Shown here one piece after another: positions 61,144 to 64,000 of a stretch of DNA of 64,000 nt (positions are counted from its first letter, which is position 1; every line of letters starts with the position of its first letter). Made by a program: the position numbers and the translations under genes. This stretch comes from Blautia obeum ATCC 29174. GTDB lineage: Bacteria; Bacillota; Clostridia; Lachnospirales; Lachnospiraceae. The stretch spans positions 532,501-596,500 of the forward strand of contig NZ_CP102265.1 in assembly GCF_025147765.1 (NCBI RefSeq), read 5' to 3'. Under the pieces are notes generated by a model. That model was not told the origin of the DNA. It did no database searches and saw only the letters and a program-made list of their open reading frames with translations.

Positions 61144-61851
61144 ATGAGAATTGCGATTGTCGATGATATAAAAGAAGAGCGTGCGGTATTGTATGGATGG
61201 CTTAGTAACCAGCTTTCAAAAAGGAATATTCCTGGTGATTTCGTTGAGTTTGAATCAGGAGAAGAATTTCTGGCGGCAGCAAAAAAACGCCCTTTTACCG
61301 TAGTGTTTTTGGATATTTATATGAATGGTGCAAATGGAATTGAAATTGCAAGAGAACTTAGAATGTCAGATTCAGATTGTTTCCTGATTTTCACTACCAC
61401 ATCCACAGATCATGCATTGGAAGGATTCAGAGTCAGGGCACTGCATTATCTTGTAAAACCATATAACGAAAAAGAAATTTCAACACTGCTTGATGAAATA
61501 CTCTCCAGAATTCCAGATTCTGGAAAGTACATTGATGTAAAAGTGAATGGAAGTAACATACAGATCCCTTTTAAAAATATTATTTACGCAGAACATTTTT
61601 CACACATGATCCATATACACACTACGGGCGGAAAGGAGATGCTCACCCGTCAGTCTTTTGAGGCATTTACGGCTTCGCTGAAAATGGATTCTCGCTTTTA
61701 TTCATGCAATAGAGGGATTGTTATCAATTTGGAGCATGCGGTTGATTTTGATGGAAGTATGTTTCTTATGGATGATGATAATAATATTCCTGTCAGTCGT
61801 AAGCTGCTTAAAAATGCAAGGCAGACTTTTATGGAATTTTTGTTTCAGTGA
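61144..61851 (+). CDS. LytTR-family response regulator (AgrA/ComE-like)
   Basis: A 235-residue regulator. Receiver domain with Asp7-Asp8, phospho-acceptor in VVFLDIYMNGANG and Lys in YLVKPYNEKE; C-terminal LytTR DNA-binding domain (about 140-235; IIYAEHFSHMIHIHT, RFYSCNRGIVINLEH, NIPVSRKLLKNAR). ATG 61144 follows GGGGGAG; a longer frame from 61078 is unlikely. Its stop overlaps the region of the kinase start. Confidence 0.92.
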   Translation: MRIAIVDDIKEERAVLYGWLSNQLSKRNIPGDFVEFESGEEFLAAAKKRPFTVVFLDIYMNGANGIEIARELRMSDSDCFLIFTTTSTDHALEGFRVRALHYLVKPYNEKEISTLLDEILSRIPDSGKYIDVKVNGSNIQIPFKNIIYAEHFSHMIHIHTTGGKEMLTRQSFEAFTASLKMDSRFYSCNRGIVINLEHAVDFDGSMFLMDDDNNIPVSRKLLKNARQTFMEFLFQ

Positions 61852-61862
61852 GGAAAATAAAA

Positions 61863-63182
61863 ATGAGTGAAATAATGCGTCCGATATTGGAAATTGCTGT
61901 AATTATTCCGGGTATGCTTCTTGCATATCTGCCGGTAAAGGCCTGCCTGAGGCAGGCTCCTTTTAAACTTGGATTATGGATGTTTCCGCTGCTTTTGGGA
62001 ATCAGCCTGTCAGGAGGTATTGTCTGTTATTATTTTCAGATTATGACTACTTTGTTTTTGATTCCTGTATTGCTGTTTCTCATGCTGCTTTATCATAAAA
62101 CTCTTCAGATCTCCATTTGGAAATCCAGTAGTATTTTTCTGGCAGTCTGTGCTGTTTTTGCGTGCGTAAAAAGTCTGTCCAGGGCAGTAAATGCTATTAT
62201 GATCTTTGAACCTGATATCGCAGAAAAACAATTATGGTTATGTGTGAAAGCAGGGATTTTTTATAATCTCATCTGTCTGAGTTTTGTATTGATTGCATGG
62301 TATCCTGCCACGCATATGGTACGGATTCTGATAGCAGATGAAAATTTCGCTCAGACGTGGTATATATTCTGGATCCTGCCGTTGATTTTTATCGGATTAA
62401 ATCAATTCATGGTCCCAAAATATCAGAGTACTTTATATACAGGGCGGATTTTACAGATTTACATAGTAGTCAGTATTGTTCTTTTAATAATTCTGACTCT
62501 CTTTTATGCGATATTTCTTATGATGGCATTAAGTCTGAATAAAAATGCAAGGCTTCAGCAGGAAAATCATTTCCTTTCTCTGCAGCGCTCCAGATATGAC
62601 AATCTTTGTGCGGCTATTGAAGAGACAAGACAGGTACGTCACGATATCCGGCATCATTATCTTCAGCTGGCTGCATTGGCAGAAAAAGGTGATATGGAAA
62701 AAATTAAAGAATATCTTTCCAGTGCCGATAGAAAAATGCCAAGTTTTGATTTCCATTTCTGCGATAATCAGGCTGTGGACAGTATACTTGGATATTATTC
62801 GAATCATGCAAAACAAGAAGGTATTCCTTTTCTGGCACAGATTGATATTCCAGATAACTTTTTGGGGGATGAGATGGATATATGTCTAGTGCTCTCAAAC
62901 CTTCTGGAAAATGCAATAGAGGCAAGTCTGAAGACAGAAGATTCCAGAAGAAAGATTGTTATAAAGATGTATTTGCATCATACACATATTCTTCTGATTC
63001 AGGCTGAGAATAATTTCGATGCAAAGATACTGGAAAAGAATGGTGTTTTTCAGTCTACAAAGCATTCGGGAAATGGAATAGGAATTCAATCCATACGCCA
63101 TATCACAGAAAGAAATGGTGGTGCTAGCAACTTTACATATAAGGATGGTGAATTTACAGCAAAAATCATGCTTCGAATATAA
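61863..63182 (+). CDS. AgrC-like sensor histidine kinase (GHKL)
   Basis: A 439-residue kinase with six predicted membrane helices in the first 225 residues, then a coiled segment with RQVRHDIRHHYLQLAAL carrying the phosphorylated His, and a GHKL ATPase with LSNLLENAIEASL (N box) and KHSGNGIGIQSIRHI (G box). The ATG at 61863 has GAGGA eight bases upstream; a GTG at 61848 is an alternative. Such kinases often sense peptides, yet no peptide precursor gene is seen nearby. Confidence 0.88.
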   Translation: MSEIMRPILEIAVIIPGMLLAYLPVKACLRQAPFKLGLWMFPLLLGISLSGGIVCYYFQIMTTLFLIPVLLFLMLLYHKTLQISIWKSSSIFLAVCAVFACVKSLSRAVNAIMIFEPDIAEKQLWLCVKAGIFYNLICLSFVLIAWYPATHMVRILIADENFAQTWYIFWILPLIFIGLNQFMVPKYQSTLYTGRILQIYIVVSIVLLIILTLFYAIFLMMALSLNKNARLQQENHFLSLQRSRYDNLCAAIEETRQVRHDIRHHYLQLAALAEKGDMEKIKEYLSSADRKMPSFDFHFCDNQAVDSILGYYSNHAKQEGIPFLAQIDIPDNFLGDEMDICLVLSNLLENAIEASLKTEDSRRKIVIKMYLHHTHILLIQAENNFDAKILEKNGVFQSTKHSGNGIGIQSIRHITERNGGASNFTYKDGEFTAKIMLRI

Positions 63183-63240
63183 GCAGCAACGATAAAAAAC
63201 AGACATTTTTTGATTAGTAAAGCAAGAATGAAGTAAAAAA

Positions 63241-63279
63241 ATACCGGGCTACCCATCAGGATAGTCCGGTATTGATTTT
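63241..63279 (+). terminator. Terminator of the LytTR system
   Basis: ATACCGGGCTA pairs with TAGTCCGGTAT, then GATTTTT. Confidence 0.88.
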
Positions 63280-63319
63280 TAAATTATTCGCAAAGTTTGG
63301 AGAATTCGTCATCTTCTCT

Positions 63320-63823
63320 GCCAGGAGTTTTCAGATCGAATTTCTTGATTGCAAACTGGAAGGAAAATATTTGAAACTGCCTAAGATGACGGCTGTCAGA
63401 ATGAAGCTTCACCGTCCGATATCAGAAAAATGGAAACTGAAATCTGTGACGGTCAGCAGGGAGCCATCCGGCAAATACTTTGCCAGTCTTGCTGAGAGCT
63501 TCGATGCAGTATGCGTGGAAGATCTGAATCTGAAAGGGATGGCAGGAGGACTTCATCTTGGAAAAGGTGTACATGATAATGGATATGGCCTGTTTCTGTC
63601 TATGCTGGAATATAAACTGGAGGAACGAGGAAAATATCTGATCAAAGTAGACCGTTATTTTGCATCCAGTAAGATTTGCAGTGTATGCGGAAATAAAAAA
63701 GAAGAATTGTCTTTATCTGATAGGATTTATTACTGTGAATGCGGTAACAGAATGGACCGCGATGCAAATGCAGCAGTTAATATCATGAATGAGGGAAAAA
63801 GAATCTTTGCAGAATGTGCATGA
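63320..63823 (+). pseudogene. tnpB: TnpB (IS200/IS605 family) remnant with internal deletion
   Basis: About 165 codons of a protein normally near 370-400. An N-terminal-domain piece (EFLDCKLEGKYLKLPKM, then WKLKSVTVSREPSGKYFASL) is joined directly to AESFDAVCVEDLNLKGM, so the RuvC-I segment with the first catalytic Asp is gone. RuvC-II Glu (VEDLN), the zinc-binding CSVCG...CECG and RuvC-III DRDANAAVNI remain. The 5' end is missing. It cannot cut DNA; it could at most still bind its RNA. No tnpA is present. Confidence 0.88.
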
Positions 63824-63825
63824 CA

Positions 63826-63965
63826 GCACAATAAGAAGTCCGTAACCGGACTAATAAAAATCGCGGGGCACGCGAGGATAGCTTGTAGATACTTGGCTCT
63901 GTAGAGCCATTGAGCAAGAAGCCCCCACTTCAAAATCAGAGATTTAAGTGGTGGGAGCATGTCAC
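63826..63965 (+). ncRNA. Omega-RNA (reRNA) 3' part / right end of the IS605-type element
   Basis: Directly after tnpB come four hairpins: AGTCCG/CGGACT (63837-63852), CGCG/CGCG (63872-63884), GGCTCT/AGAGCC (63895-63908) and CCCCCACTT/AAGTGGTGGG (63922-63956), ending GAGCATGTCAC. This is the usual right-end structure of such elements, whose transcript scaffolds TnpB and takes its guide from the flanking DNA, here starting at 63966. Confidence 0.72.
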
Positions 63966-64000
63966 AAATTATTGTTAACATTTATTGACATTTTCGCGTC

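Overview
The window looks like a low-to-moderate GC Firmicute chromosome, most likely a gut Lachnospiraceae (Blautia/Ruminococcus/Dorea type). This is inferred from the GH94 cellobiose phosphorylase with its ABC transporter, a fused 2-hydroxyacyl-CoA dehydratase/activase, the two-subunit iron-sulfur serine dehydratase, DUF4179 anti-sigma proteins, frequent TTG/GTG starts and strong AGGAGG ribosome binding sites. No species is claimed.

Layout. 1-2297 is the 3' part of a 23S rRNA gene. It is followed, with no 5S gene visible between, by seven tRNAs (Asn, Glu, Thr, Met, Asp, Val, Leu). Element 1 (3007-7625) is integrated in the 3' end of tRNA-Leu and carries a tyrosine integrase, an HUH rolling-circle Rep, a CI-like repressor and small cargo genes. 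7626-33684 is core metabolism: a dehydratase/activase pair; a LacI-controlled oligosaccharide ABC importer divergent from cellobiose phosphorylase; mnmA; a methionine importer (metQNI) preceded by a Met-rich micro-ORF and a terminator; an ABC-class ATPase; an M18 aminopeptidase; a MacAB-like efflux operon; and serine dehydratase.

33685-48040 is the accessory region. tRNA-Arg(ACG) is followed by two tandem integrative elements with closely related integrases. Element A (33739-40149) is plasmid-like. It has a pMV158-type RepB with a matching origin-like hairpin, a second recombinase, a regulator/membrane-protein module and a PASTA-like membrane protein. Element B (40277-47902) has no Rep and carries what looks like phage-defence cargo: a three-gene ADP-ribosyltransferase-like toxin / small antitoxin / SecB-like chaperone operon (CmdTAC-like gene order), an AAA_15 ATPase, and a divergent operon of a metallo-beta-lactamase-fold protein, an unrecognised protein and a four-helix membrane protein. 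That operon's leader carries a CIRCE-like heat-shock operator.

All three elements share one end design: the integrase sits next to the tRNA, paired element-specific direct repeats lie near both ends, and a CCCCTTTCTAT-like motif lies about 35 bp before the right core site.

48041-64000 is chromosomal: nitroreductase, isochorismatase-like hydrolase, a broken NERD gene, PadR/DUF2812, two ECF-sigma/DUF4179 cassettes flanking an OmpR-type two-component system and a lipoprotein, a secreted propeller-like protein with a degenerate receiver divergent from an AgrA/AgrC-like LytTR system, and a TnpB remnant with an apparently intact omega-RNA 3' end.
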